NCBI GenBank assembly: GCA_963721725.1
Contig: CAVRLX010000009.1
Location: 248,001-312,000 of the forward strand
Length of the DNA: 64,000 nucleotides
Source of the DNA: RI-153 sp963721725
GTDB lineage: Bacteria > Chloroflexota > Anaerolineae > Caldilineales > Caldilineaceae
Direction: 5' to 3'
Each line of letters starts with the position of its first letter. The stretch's first letter is position 1. Below are positions 55,010 to 63,793 of the stretch, one piece after another. Below the pieces are notes generated by a model that was given only the letters and a program-made list of their open reading frames with translations, searched no databases and had not been told where the DNA came from. The position numbers were made by a program, and so were the translations under genes.

Positions 55010-55237
55010 GTCTGGTTGAAGAGAGGCCGTCGATAGCTGCTTTGCCAGTCGCCTAGCTTGCTGGTATGATTTGAAACGGTAGTGTCGTGATCAGATTTTA
55101 GCACAGGCTGATGGGCGTACCAAAAGAATCCTCCAAAGCCGTCAGGTCCACCTGGGCAGGGTCTAGAGAGAATGCGGGCAGCGCCGAGGGTTGTTGAAGG
55201 TTACTCGCCCGTTCCATGTCAAAGTTGAGGGAATTAC

Positions 55238-55882
55238 GTGAGCCAATCTGGACGGTTGATCTGTGTCAGCGGGCCTGATGCGGGCCGAGACTATACTCTA
55301 CGCGGCAACCAGATCACCGTGGGGCGATCTGCCGGGCAAGATATTGTCCTCAACGATTCGTATGCCAGCCGCCAACATGCCGAGATCCATTGGGTGGATC
55401 AGGGCTATCGTGTGCAGGATTTGGGCAGCAAAAACGGTGTCTACGTGGCCGGGCGCAGATTGGGTGATGGCGAAAATGCACCGTTGGAAGATGGCATGGA
55501 AGTGCAGTTTGCCTCCACACGCTTTCGCTTTCAGGATCCATCGGCCACTATCACTGCGGCGTCATTGGTCGCCGTCCAAGAGCCAGGGCTGCGCGTGGAG
55601 ACAGCCACGCGCCAGGTCTATGTGGATGGCGTGCTGCTCGACCCGCCGCTGAGCGTGAAGCAGTTTGAACTGCTCTGGTATCTCTTTCAAAACCGCGGGC
55701 GTGTGGTCAGCAAAGACGAGATCGCCATGAACGTCTGGCCCGAAGTCGAGGGCGAGGTCTATGACGCTAACATTGACCGTATGGTCAGCCGAGTGCGTTC
55801 GCGGGTGGAGCCAGACGAGAGCGCCGATCCGCGTTTTATTGTCACGATCCGCGGCTATGGCTATCAACTGAAGGAAGAATAA
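55238..55882 (+). CDS. FHA domain fused to winged-helix regulator
   Basis: The start is GTG. The FHA domain (about 18-98) has ITVGRSAGQDIVLND, SRQHAEI and LGSKNGVYV, which bind phosphothreonine. It is followed by an OmpR-type effector (about 125-212, LSVKQFELLWYLFQNRGRVVSKDEIAMNVW in part) ending RFIVTIRGYGYQL. No receiver domain exists. Binding of a phosphorylated partner, perhaps the divergent kinase itself, would replace phospho-Asp control. Confidence 0.92.
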   Translation: MSQSGRLICVSGPDAGRDYTLRGNQITVGRSAGQDIVLNDSYASRQHAEIHWVDQGYRVQDLGSKNGVYVAGRRLGDGENAPLEDGMEVQFASTRFRFQDPSATITAASLVAVQEPGLRVETATRQVYVDGVLLDPPLSVKQFELLWYLFQNRGRVVSKDEIAMNVWPEVEGEVYDANIDRMVSRVRSRVEPDESADPRFIVTIRGYGYQLKEE

Positions 55883-55926
55883 CCGGGACAGCGGAAACCA
55901 CAGGCGCATAAAGAGTTCTCACAGAG

Positions 55927-55960
55927 AAAAGCACCCGGTCAATCAGCCGGGTGCTTTTTT
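55927..55960 (+). terminator. Terminator of the FHA regulator gene
   Basis: AAAAGCACCCGG pairs with CCGGGTGCTTTT over an eight-base loop, and a six-T run follows. Confidence 0.93.
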
Positions 55961-55968
55961 GATGATAC

Positions 55969-56004
55969 ATCTCTGCAATCTGCGCAATCTGCGAAATCTG
56001 CGGA
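55969..56004. repeat. Nine-base ATCTGCG repeat
   Basis: ATCTCTGCA, ATCTGCGCA, ATCTGCGAA and ATCTGCGGA follow at nine-base steps, between the terminator and the end of the convergent GH13 gene. Confidence 0.7.
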
Positions 56005-56015
56005 TCAATGCCGCC

Positions 56016-58068
56016 CTACGCCAGCAGCAGATAGGACTTCCAACGATAGCCCTCTAGCGTAACGGGGAATGTGCCGTCTTCGGTGACGCGGCCTTCGATC
56101 TGGCCGCTGAGCATGTCGATAAAATGGCCCGACTTCGCGCCCACTACACGCACGTTTTCTTGCAGCGGAGTGGCGCCAAAGTTAAGCGCCGTCACTTGCA
56201 TACCCGGATCTTCGGGCAGATCGTGGACCATAATCAACAATCCCTTGTTTTGGACATTGGGCACGTCGATCTGGCGGCTGCGATAGATCTTGTAATCGCG
56301 CCGGATCTGCAACATGCGCCGCAACTGGCTTACAAACGAGTCGGGCTGGCGTAATTGTTCGGAGATGGGGCCGTAGATCGCGCGTGTTCTGGGCAGCGCC
56401 GCCGACGAGGTGATGGCGTCCGGATTGACGTTGAGCAGATCATACGCCCCGCGGTTGATCCAGCGCGTATCGCCGTCAGCCATCAACGATTCTACCTCGC
56501 TGGCGGGCAGTGGCAAGGCCCCCACCAAATCCCACCCAGAAAGCGCAAAGACGCCTGGTTGAAAGGCGTTATAGGCGGCCAACAAGAGATGCACCTGTTG
56601 AATCTGGGCGATCTCCTCCTCACCTGGATCACTTACATCGCGAATGCCCAGCGCAGCGGCGGCAATGCTGGCTGTGGTGCATGCCACGCCGTTCTCGGTG
56701 AAGCGCAGATTATAGGGCGCATTCTCGCCGGTCAGCCGGTCGTACATGACGGCGCGGATGTGGCCGCGCAGCGCAGCGCCGCCCCATTCGCGGCCCTGGA
56801 AGGTGTAGCGCGTATCCTTGTGCAGGAACCAAAAGTGAACCAGTTCCAACGTCAACTCGTCGTGATTTTGCAGGGCGTGGATCAGCGACGCCGGGTCGAT
56901 GTTGTATTCGCGCATAATCGAGAACATGAGCCGCAAAAATTCGGTGTCGCCTGAAATCAGCGCGTGTTGATAGGCCGGGCGCGTAATGAAATCATACGAG
57001 AGATCTGGCCCGCCCTGCGACATCTCGGCAATGTCATCCACCGCCAAATTTAGCTCTTGAAAGGTGAAGCCACCTGCCTTGCGCACCGTACCGGCGATGA
57101 GCTGGTTGCCCACCACCGAAAGCGGGTGTCCCTCGGACCAGACTGTGCCATCGCTGCGGCGTTCGATGCCCAAAAAGCCGTTGGCATCCAGCCGCAAAAT
57201 CTTGGCGCCCAGCGTGCCCAGCGCGTGCAGGGCGTCGCCGATGATCAGCCGCTGTGCCGCAAAGGACGGATCGAGCCAGTTGAGCGTGGGCTGCCCTGCC
57301 TTGAAATAGTGCAGATAGACCCAGCGCCGCTCCACGCCATCCACCCCCAGCACCGTGTCGGTGACGCTCCAATCGGTCTCTTTCACGCCCGGCTGATAGA
57401 AGATCACCCGGGGCAGGCGGCCGACAATGTAGCCCTTTTCGGCCAGCAGATCCACCGTGTCTGGCGTCAAGTTGACGGCGTCGCGGCCTTCGGCCACATT
57501 GGGCAACAGATACCAATCCTCCGGGGCAATTTCGATCATGTGATAGAGGCCGGGATAATCTTCGTAGTTCTGTTCGGCCAGCCGAAAATCCGCGCCTTTG
57601 CCTGTGTGCGCCGGGATAATATCATCCACAAGAATGGCCCCATTGGCAGCGGCATGGCGGCACATGGTGATATACTCATCGGTGCTGCCAAAGGTGGGGT
57701 CAATGCCCGTGCCAATCCGGTCAAAGTTGCCGTCAATCGTGGGGGTAAATTCGCGTGCATAGATGCCGCCGGACTGTTTCAACGGGCCAGTGTGCATGCC
57801 CTGAATGCCGATCTCGGCAAAGGCGCGCCCACAGCGCCTCGTCGCCCATCGTCGCCAATACAGACTTTCCCGGCGCGTTGATCATCGCGGCCGGGTAGGC
57901 CGTGAACCAGACCGAGGCCAGCGAGGTGGCGTCATGGGGGCGGGGCTTGGCATAGGGGCGCTGCCACAGATCGCCCTTGCCCGAATAGCGCGACAGGATG
58001 GGCTTCACCTGTTTGAGCATGGAATATTGGAGCAGCCATTGGGTGTACTCTTCAGCAATTGTCATCAT
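56016..58068 (-). CDS. GH13-family alpha-glucosyltransferase/trehalose synthase-like (frameshifted)
   Basis: The about 683-residue enzyme has the GH13 motifs: VDDIIPAHTG (region I), ILRLDANGFLGI (nucleophile Asp, region II), FTFQELNLA (acid Glu, region III) and ALQNHDELTLE (region IV). This motif set resembles maltose alpha-D-glucosyltransferases (TreS) and related GH13 transferases more than amylases. The N-terminal 80 residues are in another frame; the break is near 57830, one extra C in GCGCCTTTGCC. The C-terminal beta domain ends YRWKSYLLLA. The exact substrate is open. Confidence 0.85.
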
Positions 58069-58207
58069 GTCTATCCTTGTGTGAAACGGTTTTTACGTCT
58101 TTTGGGCGTCCCTTGGTTTGCGCTCAGTCTAACAAGACTCAATGAATTGTCAACTAAAATCCGTAAAAATTTGTTCAATCCGCAGTCTATTATTGGAGTG
58201 AGGGGTT

Positions 58208-58966
58208 ATGGACTCTGACGACAAAGTAGAAATCAATCAAGTGGAAATCAATCATGCTCTGGGGCGAATGCTGGGGCTTTTGCTTTTTGGGCTTGGCATT
58301 GTCATCGCGGCTGCGCTCAGCGTGGGCATCGCCTGGGCAGATTTTGAAGCCTCTATGTTTGATATGCCGCCGCCGATGGATGGCCCGTATGAGGCGCTGC
58401 ACTGCCCGCTGATGATCAGCCGAGGAGAGAGCAGAAGTGTCACGGCCCAATTCGACAATCCCAGTACGCGCGCCGTGCGGCGGCTGATCCGTGTGCATGT
58501 GAGCGATGGCTTTGTCTCGTTGGTGCGCGAAATTCGGGGCACGCTGGAACTGGCCGCGGGCGAGAGTCAAACCTTTGCGTGGGAAGTCTCGCCCGCCGAC
58601 GCGGCTTGGGACCGCTTCGTCCTCGTGCGTGTGAACGTACTGCGCAGCAATCCTTTACCGTCGATGACAGCAACCTGTGGGATCTGGGTGTTGCCGCTGC
58701 CGTGGCCGTCGGGGCGGATCTTGGCTCCGATTGCTATCACGTTGGGGTTTGTGCTCACGGTGGCTGGCTTGGGGTTGTGGCTGCGCAGTGGGCACTCCCA
58801 AGCCGGGCGGCGTCCTCTCTCGGCGGCGCTGGCAACGCTGGCAATTCTTACGCTGGGCGCGCTGGCGGCAACTCTGCTCAGCGGCTGGCTGTGGGGCGGG
58901 CTACTCTTGATATTGACAGTGATCGTGCTTTTGGTCATCGGGGCGTGGACGCTGGAGGGGAATTGA
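58208..58966 (+). CDS. Membrane protein with extracytoplasmic beta domain
   Basis: One N-terminal helix (about 17-40), an outside domain of about 120 residues with even-length strands (ESRSVTAQFDNPSTRAVRRLI, LELAAGESQTFAWEV) like DUF11/immunoglobulin-type domains, and three C-terminal helices (about 178-247). No family is recognised. The clean GGAGTGAGGGG site supports the start. It stands alone between the GH13 gene and an antitoxin-like gene. Confidence 0.7.
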   Translation: MDSDDKVEINQVEINHALGRMLGLLLFGLGIVIAAALSVGIAWADFEASMFDMPPPMDGPYEALHCPLMISRGESRSVTAQFDNPSTRAVRRLIRVHVSDGFVSLVREIRGTLELAAGESQTFAWEVSPADAAWDRFVLVRVNVLRSNPLPSMTATCGIWVLPLPWPSGRILAPIAITLGFVLTVAGLGLWLRSGHSQAGRRPLSAALATLAILTLGALAATLLSGWLWGGLLLILTVIVLLVIGAWTLEGN

Positions 58967-58997
58967 AGCGGAGTGGGTAAACCAAACGTTAGAATTT

Positions 58998-59300
58998 TCA
59001 TCGAGATAAAAGCGAATCCGTGGCTCCATAGCGTATCGCCTTTATCTCCTCTGCCTGCCGAATTTGGGACTGAATTTGCCCGTCAATTTCTACTTTATTG
59101 GAATAATAGTAAGAGAGTGCCGCATACACCTGGGGCAATGTCAGACCATACCACGCAGCAATGCCATCTGCATCCAAGCTGTGATAGATCTTGGCGATGG
59201 CAACATCTGCCATGGTCACCGTCGTGGTCAGAATATGGGGTCTCCCGTTGCGGATGGCAGGATCAACAGCAATTAGATTGCTTTCTTGGATAGTGGTCAT
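58998..59300 (-). CDS. DUF433 antitoxin-like protein
   Basis: The 100-residue protein contains IRNGRPHILTTTVTMADVA and YGLTLPQVYAALSYYYSNK, the DUF433 winged-helix core. DUF433 proteins are usually antitoxins to a neighbouring PIN-like DUF5615 toxin. No such gene adjoins it, so this one is an orphan or its partner has been lost. The C-terminus continues as expected. Confidence 0.82.
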   Translation of the reverse strand: MTTIQESNLIAVDPAIRNGRPHILTTTVTMADVAIAKIYHSLDADGIAAWYGLTLPQVYAALSYYYSNKVEIDGQIQSQIRQAEEIKAIRYGATDSLLSR

Positions 59301-59403
59301 ACTTACCTGTATTTTTGCTACTTACTGTAGCGCTATCACTGTTCAAATGATATCATTGATACCATCTGGGGGAGTTGTAGTGGTTTACTTCGTTGAATAT
59401 CAT

Positions 59404-59483
59404 CAGGACTTACGCAGTCGCCCCAGAAGTTGAACTTTTCTGAAAAGTTCAACTTCTCCCAACTTCGTGGTGCGTAAGTCCTG
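59404..59483. mobile_element. MITE-like element with 13-bp terminal inverted repeats
   Basis: CAGGACTTACGCA (59404-59416) and TGCGTAAGTCCTG (59471-59483) are perfect inverted ends. Inside is a perfect 15-bp stem, GAAGTTGAACTTTTC (59426-59440 with 59442-59456). The 80-base size and no coding content fit a MITE. CATCA flanks are seen on both sides (CATCA before, CATCA after), a possible target-site trace. AGGACTTACGCA-type ends are known from cyanobacterial small elements. Confidence 0.75.
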
Positions 59484-59577
59484 CATCATTTCAAGCCACA
59501 GACCCTTTGGTAGTAATTGGCATACCCCTGTGTTAATCTTTTTCAAAGGCACATGAAACTGACGGTAGGAAAGTATT

Positions 59578-59838
59578 ATGCCAATCGTAAGTAGATTCTA
59601 CGGGATTGTTATCACAATGTACTATGATGATCGGCATCAACCTCACTTTCACGCCCGTTATGCCGAGTATCAGGCGAGTTTTTCAGTTGAGCCGCCAGCT
59701 CTATATGTGGGCGCGATGCCACGCAGACAACAGAACCTGATTTTGGCATGGGCTGAACTCCACCAAAAGGAATTGCTGGCGAATTGGCAGCGGGCCAGAG
59801 ATGGCTTGCTCATGCAGGATATAGAGGGACTGCAATAA
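59578..59838 (+). CDS. DUF4160 protein
   Basis: The 86-residue protein reads MPIVSRFYGIVITMYYDDRHQPHFHARYAEYQASFSVEPP (in part), with the YDDRHQPHFHA signature of DUF4160. It runs directly into the DUF2442 gene, one base apart. The pair recurs in many bacteria and is thought to be an unproven toxin-antitoxin-like pair. Function is not known. Confidence 0.9.
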   Translation: MPIVSRFYGIVITMYYDDRHQPHFHARYAEYQASFSVEPPALYVGAMPRRQQNLILAWAELHQKELLANWQRARDGLLMQDIEGLQ

Positions 59839-60141
59839 ATGGCACATGAATTATACGATGTACTAAGGGTTGAAATTCTTAGCGATTATACACTGCAGGT
59901 TTGGTTTGATGATGGATCAACACGAACAATTAATTTTGAACCGGTTCTGTATGGGCCAATTTTTGGTCCGCTACGTGATCTTTCGATTTTTAACCAAGTG
60001 GTGTTGAATCCAGAATCGGCCACGATTGAGTGGCCGACCGGTGCAGACTTTGATCCAGAGACACTGCGCAACTGGCCGGATTATAAAGACGAGATAATCG
60101 CCCGGCGGCGTCAATGGCAAGCAATGGCTGAACAACTATAA
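59839..60141 (+). CDS. DUF2442 protein
   Basis: The 100-residue protein has YTLQVWFDDGSTRTINFEPVL and VVLNPESATIEWPTGADFDPE (both in part), the DUF2442 core. It begins right after the DUF4160 stop, so the two are co-translated. A bidirectional terminator overlaps its stop. Confidence 0.9.
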   Translation: MAHELYDVLRVEILSDYTLQVWFDDGSTRTINFEPVLYGPIFGPLRDLSIFNQVVLNPESATIEWPTGADFDPETLRNWPDYKDEIIARRRQWQAMAEQL

Positions 60142-60177
60142 AGAGCGGGCCAGGTCACACGACCCGGCCCGCTCTTT
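60140..60177. terminator. Bidirectional terminator between DUF2442 and SPFH genes
   Basis: AAAGAGCGGGCC (60140-60151) pairs with GGCCCGCTCTTT (60166-60177), and an inner GGTC/GACC stem closes the loop. A and T runs flank both sides. It serves both convergent genes. Confidence 0.92.
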
Positions 60178-60180
60178 ACC

Positions 60181-61434
60181 CTACTGTCCCCGTCCATTCG
60201 CAATCGCCTTCACCCGTTCCGCCTCGTCGGTGAGTTCGGGGAGGAAGTGGGCCAGCAGCAGCGTGGAAAGCGCCGAGTTCTCGCCCGATTCGCCGCTGAT
60301 CAGGATGGGGCGCGGGGCGTGCTTCACCAGCTTCTCCGCCACTTTGAGCTTGCGCAGCGCCAGTTCATATTGGAGCACCGCCCGGTTATCCCGATACGAT
60401 TCGCCCAGCGTGCGCAGCGCCCGTGCCTCGTTCTCGGCAGCTTTCAGCATACCCCGCCCTTTGGCTTCAATATCCCAGCGCACCTTTTCGGCCTCCATCT
60501 CCCGCTCTTGAATCATCATCGCCACATCTTCGCGCGCTTTGTTAATCGCCGAGCGCGCTTCCACCACCCTGGCATCGCGCTCTTTCTTGGCCCGCTCGAT
60601 CTCCATGAGCAGTGTATCCGTGCGCTGTTTGCGCGTCAGTTCCCACTCTTTTTCATACGCGCCCAACTCCTTCGCCACCCGTTCGCGGGTCGCCAAGTTC
60701 TGTTGATACTGCTCGGGCAGTTGCACATCGGGAATATTCGCCCCGGTGACGATGACGCCGTATTGCTCTAGCCGTCGGTTCAGATAAGCCTGCATATCGC
60801 CCACATCGCTGCCGCGTAGATCGTAGGCCCGCTCGGTCTCCACCTTGCGGCTACGGCGGCGGATGGCGTCTTGCACCACATTGCTCAACACTGCGTCAAA
60901 ATTGCTGGCCCCAATATTGCGCACAAAACGCACGGGGTCCACAATGCGGAACTTGAGAAAGAACTCAATCGACTTTAGCGGCACGCTCTCCGCCGTGGGG
61001 CTGGCAAGCACTGGCGCGGTGTAGGGAAACTCAGTCGAGGTATCTACAATCGCCTCGACTTTGGTCCACGGCCACCACAGATAATGGCGGCCCGGCGGCA
61101 GCGTCCCCGTGATCTTGCCCCAGCGCGCCAGCACGCCTGTGGTCCCCTGTTCGATCTCCACAATTGCCTGCCGCCACAGCCAGATCAGCGCGATTAGCCC
61201 CAAAAAGCCACCCACCAACAGCATGGGCAACAGAAACAAAACCGAGCCAGAGACCACGCCCACGCCAATAAAATAGAGCGCAATCATCAACAGCGTCAGC
61301 CAGCGAAAGCCACGCCGATCACGCGGGATCACCACGGGGACCAGTCGCCCGTTGTCGCCAGAGCGCAGAAACTGCTGCACCCGATCCCAAGTGGAGACGA
61401 CTTCTTTAATGCGAGAAAAGTTATTGAGCGCCAT
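60181..61434 (-). CDS. SPFH (band 7) domain protein, downstream member
   Basis: Two N-terminal helices (about 40-85), an SPFH core with GVLARWGKITGTLPPGRHYLWWPWTKVE (in part) and VRFVRNIGASNFDAVLSNVVQDAIRRR (in part), then a coiled coil (about 225-330; KELGAYEKEWELTRKQRTD, EAKGRGMLKAAENEARAL) are seen. The family makes ring or cage assemblies at the membrane. It starts two bases after the stop of the other SPFH gene. Together they resemble an HflK/HflC-like pair without the protease. Confidence 0.87.
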   Translation of the reverse strand: MALNNFSRIKEVVSTWDRVQQFLRSGDNGRLVPVVIPRDRRGFRWLTLLMIALYFIGVGVVSGSVLFLLPMLLVGGFLGLIALIWLWRQAIVEIEQGTTGVLARWGKITGTLPPGRHYLWWPWTKVEAIVDTSTEFPYTAPVLASPTAESVPLKSIEFFLKFRIVDPVRFVRNIGASNFDAVLSNVVQDAIRRRSRKVETERAYDLRGSDVGDMQAYLNRRLEQYGVIVTGANIPDVQLPEQYQQNLATRERVAKELGAYEKEWELTRKQRTDTLLMEIERAKKERDARVVEARSAINKAREDVAMMIQEREMEAEKVRWDIEAKGRGMLKAAENEARALRTLGESYRDNRAVLQYELALRKLKVAEKLVKHAPRPILISGESGENSALSTLLLAHFLPELTDEAERVKAIANGRGQ

Positions 61435-61435
61435 C

Positions 61436-62959
61436 TTATTGATCCTCCCCTTCTAAAATCGCTTTGACGGGCAACGTTGCCAGCTCTTGTTCGGCAGCGT
61501 CCAGCCGTCCAATCTCAAGGTCTCGCTCGCGGATGCGTTCCACAATCGACTCAATGCGTTCGCGAATGGCCTGCATATCCTCGTTGGTGTAGAGCGCTTC
61601 GCTGCGAATCCCCAACATCTGGCGCGCAATCGCCGGGTAATCAATGCTATCTTTATGATTGTCGCCGATGCTCACCACCTGTGGCAGCCGATCCATCACC
61701 CCTTCGATGCGTTCGAGAATATCCTCTTGAAAGCGATACTCAAGAATTTCGGGATAGAAGGCACTCGTCGCCGCCCGCACATCCAGCGCCTGGGCCTGAA
61801 GCAGCGCCACGTTGGCCTTGGCGTCGCTTTCCACCTCAATCAGCAAGCGGTGCGCGTAGGCATTGGCGCGATTGGTTTCCTTCTCGCGCGCCGTGTCCAT
61901 TTGCGCCTGATACTTGGCAATCTCGGCGCGGATCTCGGAGATCTGTTCGTGCAGCGAGGCCAGTTCTTTGTTCAACTCGCCCTCGTCCTGCTCCTTGCGC
62001 AGTTTCAATTCATATTGATAGGTATACGCCTCCTTCGCCACCCGCACGATCTCGGCGGCGGCCAAGTCCATGCGATATTCCGGGTCCGACGGCTCGGCGT
62101 GGGTGATATTGGCGCTGACAAAACGCACCGCCGGCAAAAACTGGCGGTTCAGCGTATCCAGCACGCCGGACATATTCTCGCCCACCAGATCGTAGATTTC
62201 TTCGGCCTTTTGGTCATAGATCAACGAGCGCGTCACCTCGCTCACGGCGTTTTGCAACTTCTCCTCAAAACCCTTGGCTCCGCCCAGCGTAAAGATAAAC
62301 TCGGCGGCGTCCTCAATGCGAAACTGCAAAAAGAGATCCACTGAAGCGTTGATGCGGCTAGAGGTCGGCGCTTCGCGAATCGGCGCGTTGTACGGATACT
62401 CTTTGGTGGTGTTGACAATGTAGCTCACCCGCTTCCACGGATTCAGCAACATCAGCCGCCCTGGGCCAGCCACTTTTTCCAGTTTGCCAAAGCGCGTGAC
62501 CAGCGCCTGACTGCCATCGGGAACCATCACATACGTGTTTTGCCAGAGAATGAAGAACAAATAGGCCACCATCAGCCCCCAAAAATGCGGACCAAAGAAC
62601 AACGTTGCCCCATTGCTTTCCAGGCTCGAAAGGACCAGCCAGCCCAACCCACCGCCGATCAAGAGCAAAAAGAAGAAAATCAGATGCCCCAATGCACGTG
62701 TCCGTTTGGGAATCAGCACAGGCGAGATCACATTCGTGTAGCGTGGCGCTTCGCCTTCAATCGTCTCCTCTGGAAAACTGCGGTTTAACACCTCGGTGGC
62801 TTCGCTCAACGAAGCCACCATTTGCTGAATATGCGTGCTCGTGGATTCGCCCCGTTCCCGCGCCGAGAGAAAATCCTGCACGTTCAAGCGCACCGATTCA
62901 AACTCTTCGCTGCCCGCCACCTGTATCACAGCGTTGGCAACTTGTCGGACTTTGCCCAT
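61436..62959 (-). CDS. SPFH (band 7) domain protein, upstream member
   Basis: The start at MGKVRQVANAVIQVAGSEEF (62959) is favoured by an upstream GGAGG-like site. Residues 1-80 are helical, then two or three helices (95-150). The SPFH core is GSQALVTRFGKLEKVAGPGRLMLL and DLFLQFRIEDAAEFIFTLGG, then a coiled coil (AYTYQYELKLRKEQDEGELNKELA in part). Length is 507. It forms a two-gene operon with the following SPFH gene. A complex of both, as in HflKC, is likely. Confidence 0.87.
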   Translation of the reverse strand: MGKVRQVANAVIQVAGSEEFESVRLNVQDFLSARERGESTSTHIQQMVASLSEATEVLNRSFPEETIEGEAPRYTNVISPVLIPKRTRALGHLIFFFLLLIGGGLGWLVLSSLESNGATLFFGPHFWGLMVAYLFFILWQNTYVMVPDGSQALVTRFGKLEKVAGPGRLMLLNPWKRVSYIVNTTKEYPYNAPIREAPTSSRINASVDLFLQFRIEDAAEFIFTLGGAKGFEEKLQNAVSEVTRSLIYDQKAEEIYDLVGENMSGVLDTLNRQFLPAVRFVSANITHAEPSDPEYRMDLAAAEIVRVAKEAYTYQYELKLRKEQDEGELNKELASLHEQISEIRAEIAKYQAQMDTAREKETNRANAYAHRLLIEVESDAKANVALLQAQALDVRAATSAFYPEILEYRFQEDILERIEGVMDRLPQVVSIGDNHKDSIDYPAIARQMLGIRSEALYTNEDMQAIRERIESIVERIRERDLEIGRLDAAEQELATLPVKAILEGEDQ

Positions 62960-62992
62960 GGATAGCCTCCATTCTGGGAATAAACTCAAGAA

Positions 62993-63043
62993 GCGTGATG
63001 CGGGATTCGTGTTACGTCACGACAAGCACGCATCACGCATCAC
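62993..63043. repeat. GCGTGAT heptamer repeat with inverted arms
   Basis: GCGTGAT, GCGGGAT on the left (62993-63006) and CACGCAT, CACGCAT on the right (63028-63041) are inverted counterparts. The words match the 547-596 element more than 60 kb away. Confidence 0.65.
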
Positions 63044-63131
63044 AGACTGTCCCCAGTATACCCGACATCCAAAGCCGATCCCACCTTTTGTCTGACGCCG
63101 GGCTGATGGGAACGCAGGGGAGCATCCTAAA

Positions 63132-63368
63132 ATGGGGGCAATGCGCCACCATTCCGGGAATGGAACACAAATGGGCTGTGTAGAAAACGGTCGTTTGCTC
63201 CATTCCCGGAATGTTTCCCACTGGCGTGTGCGCCAACGGCTGGGGCTTGTGGTGGATCGAAGTGTGTCGTTATGGTTGGTCTTGCTGATTCTGGGGCTGC
63301 TGATACTGTACGGGGTGCTGATTCTAATGGAAGACTTACGCACTTGGTCGAGTTTTCAGGAGATCTAA
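63132..63368 (+). pseudogene. Short membrane-helix frame, likely gene remnant
   Basis: A 78-codon frame contains one hydrophobic helix (SVSLWLVLLILGLLILYGVLIL in part), preceded by RQRLGLVVDRS. It may begin at the GTG near 63228. The start is interrupted by a perfect 15-bp inverted repeat (63150-63164 with 63199-63213). The end MEDLRTW comes from GAAGACTTACGCAC, similar to the MITE end at 59404. It may be the first helix of an ABC permease cut off by such elements. I am not sure it is a gene. Confidence 0.35.
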
Positions 63369-63375
63369 TTAGTTC

Positions 63376-63460
63376 CAAGAAAATTTTTATACATAAATCG
63401 GCTTTGTTTTCGTGAATTTCATCCTGACCGTCTCTGAGATTATTTCCAAAAATTTTCTTG
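63376..63460. repeat. AT-rich 13-bp inverted repeat
   Basis: CAAGAAAATTTTT (63376-63388) is perfectly inverted at 63448-63460. The enclosed 59 bases show no gene. The interval 63369-63793 holds this element, a terminator, and the secD promoter and leader. Confidence 0.7.
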
Positions 63461-63556
63461 ACTTTACTTATGTTCTTGCCCATGATTAAAAATTAGCCAG
63501 TTCAACTTGGAGAAGAGATATCACCTGACCACACCGAGAGCATTTTTTGTAAATGA

Positions 63557-63589
63557 CCAGGAACCAGAGAGATCTGATTCCTGGTTTTT
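63557..63589 (+). terminator. Terminator upstream of the secD promoter
   Basis: CCAGGAA (63557-63563) pairs with TTCCTGG (63578-63584), then five T. No gene directly precedes it, so it may end a small RNA or a transcript from the remnant region. Confidence 0.75.
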
Positions 63590-63641
63590 GGTGTAAAGAA
63601 GGGCGTGGGGGCTGACGATTATCGGGCATGGTTAAGTGATT

Positions 63642-63670
63642 TTGACAGTGCCCAACCCCTGTTCTATAAT
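63642..63670 (+). promoter_or_regulatory. Consensus sigma-70 promoter of secD
   Basis: TTGACA and TATAAT, both perfect, are 17 bases apart. Transcription should start near 63677, giving a leader of about 117 bases. Confidence 0.88.
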
Positions 63671-63713
63671 TCCGCGGTTTGTCGAAGAATAATTTATCCC
63701 CACGTATCCGATT

Positions 63714-63740
63714 GAGCGGCCAATGCCGCTCGTATTTTTG
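63714..63740 (+). promoter_or_regulatory. Leader hairpin with T-run, possible attenuator of secD
   Basis: GAGCGGC (63714-63720) pairs with GCCGCTC (63725-63731), followed by TATTTTTG. It lies between the promoter and the start codon, so it may end or pause transcription early. Confidence 0.5.
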
Positions 63741-63793
63741 CCGACAATGTCTTGTCAGAACCGGGTGTGATGATCCGGTGAGGGAGAAGTTTC

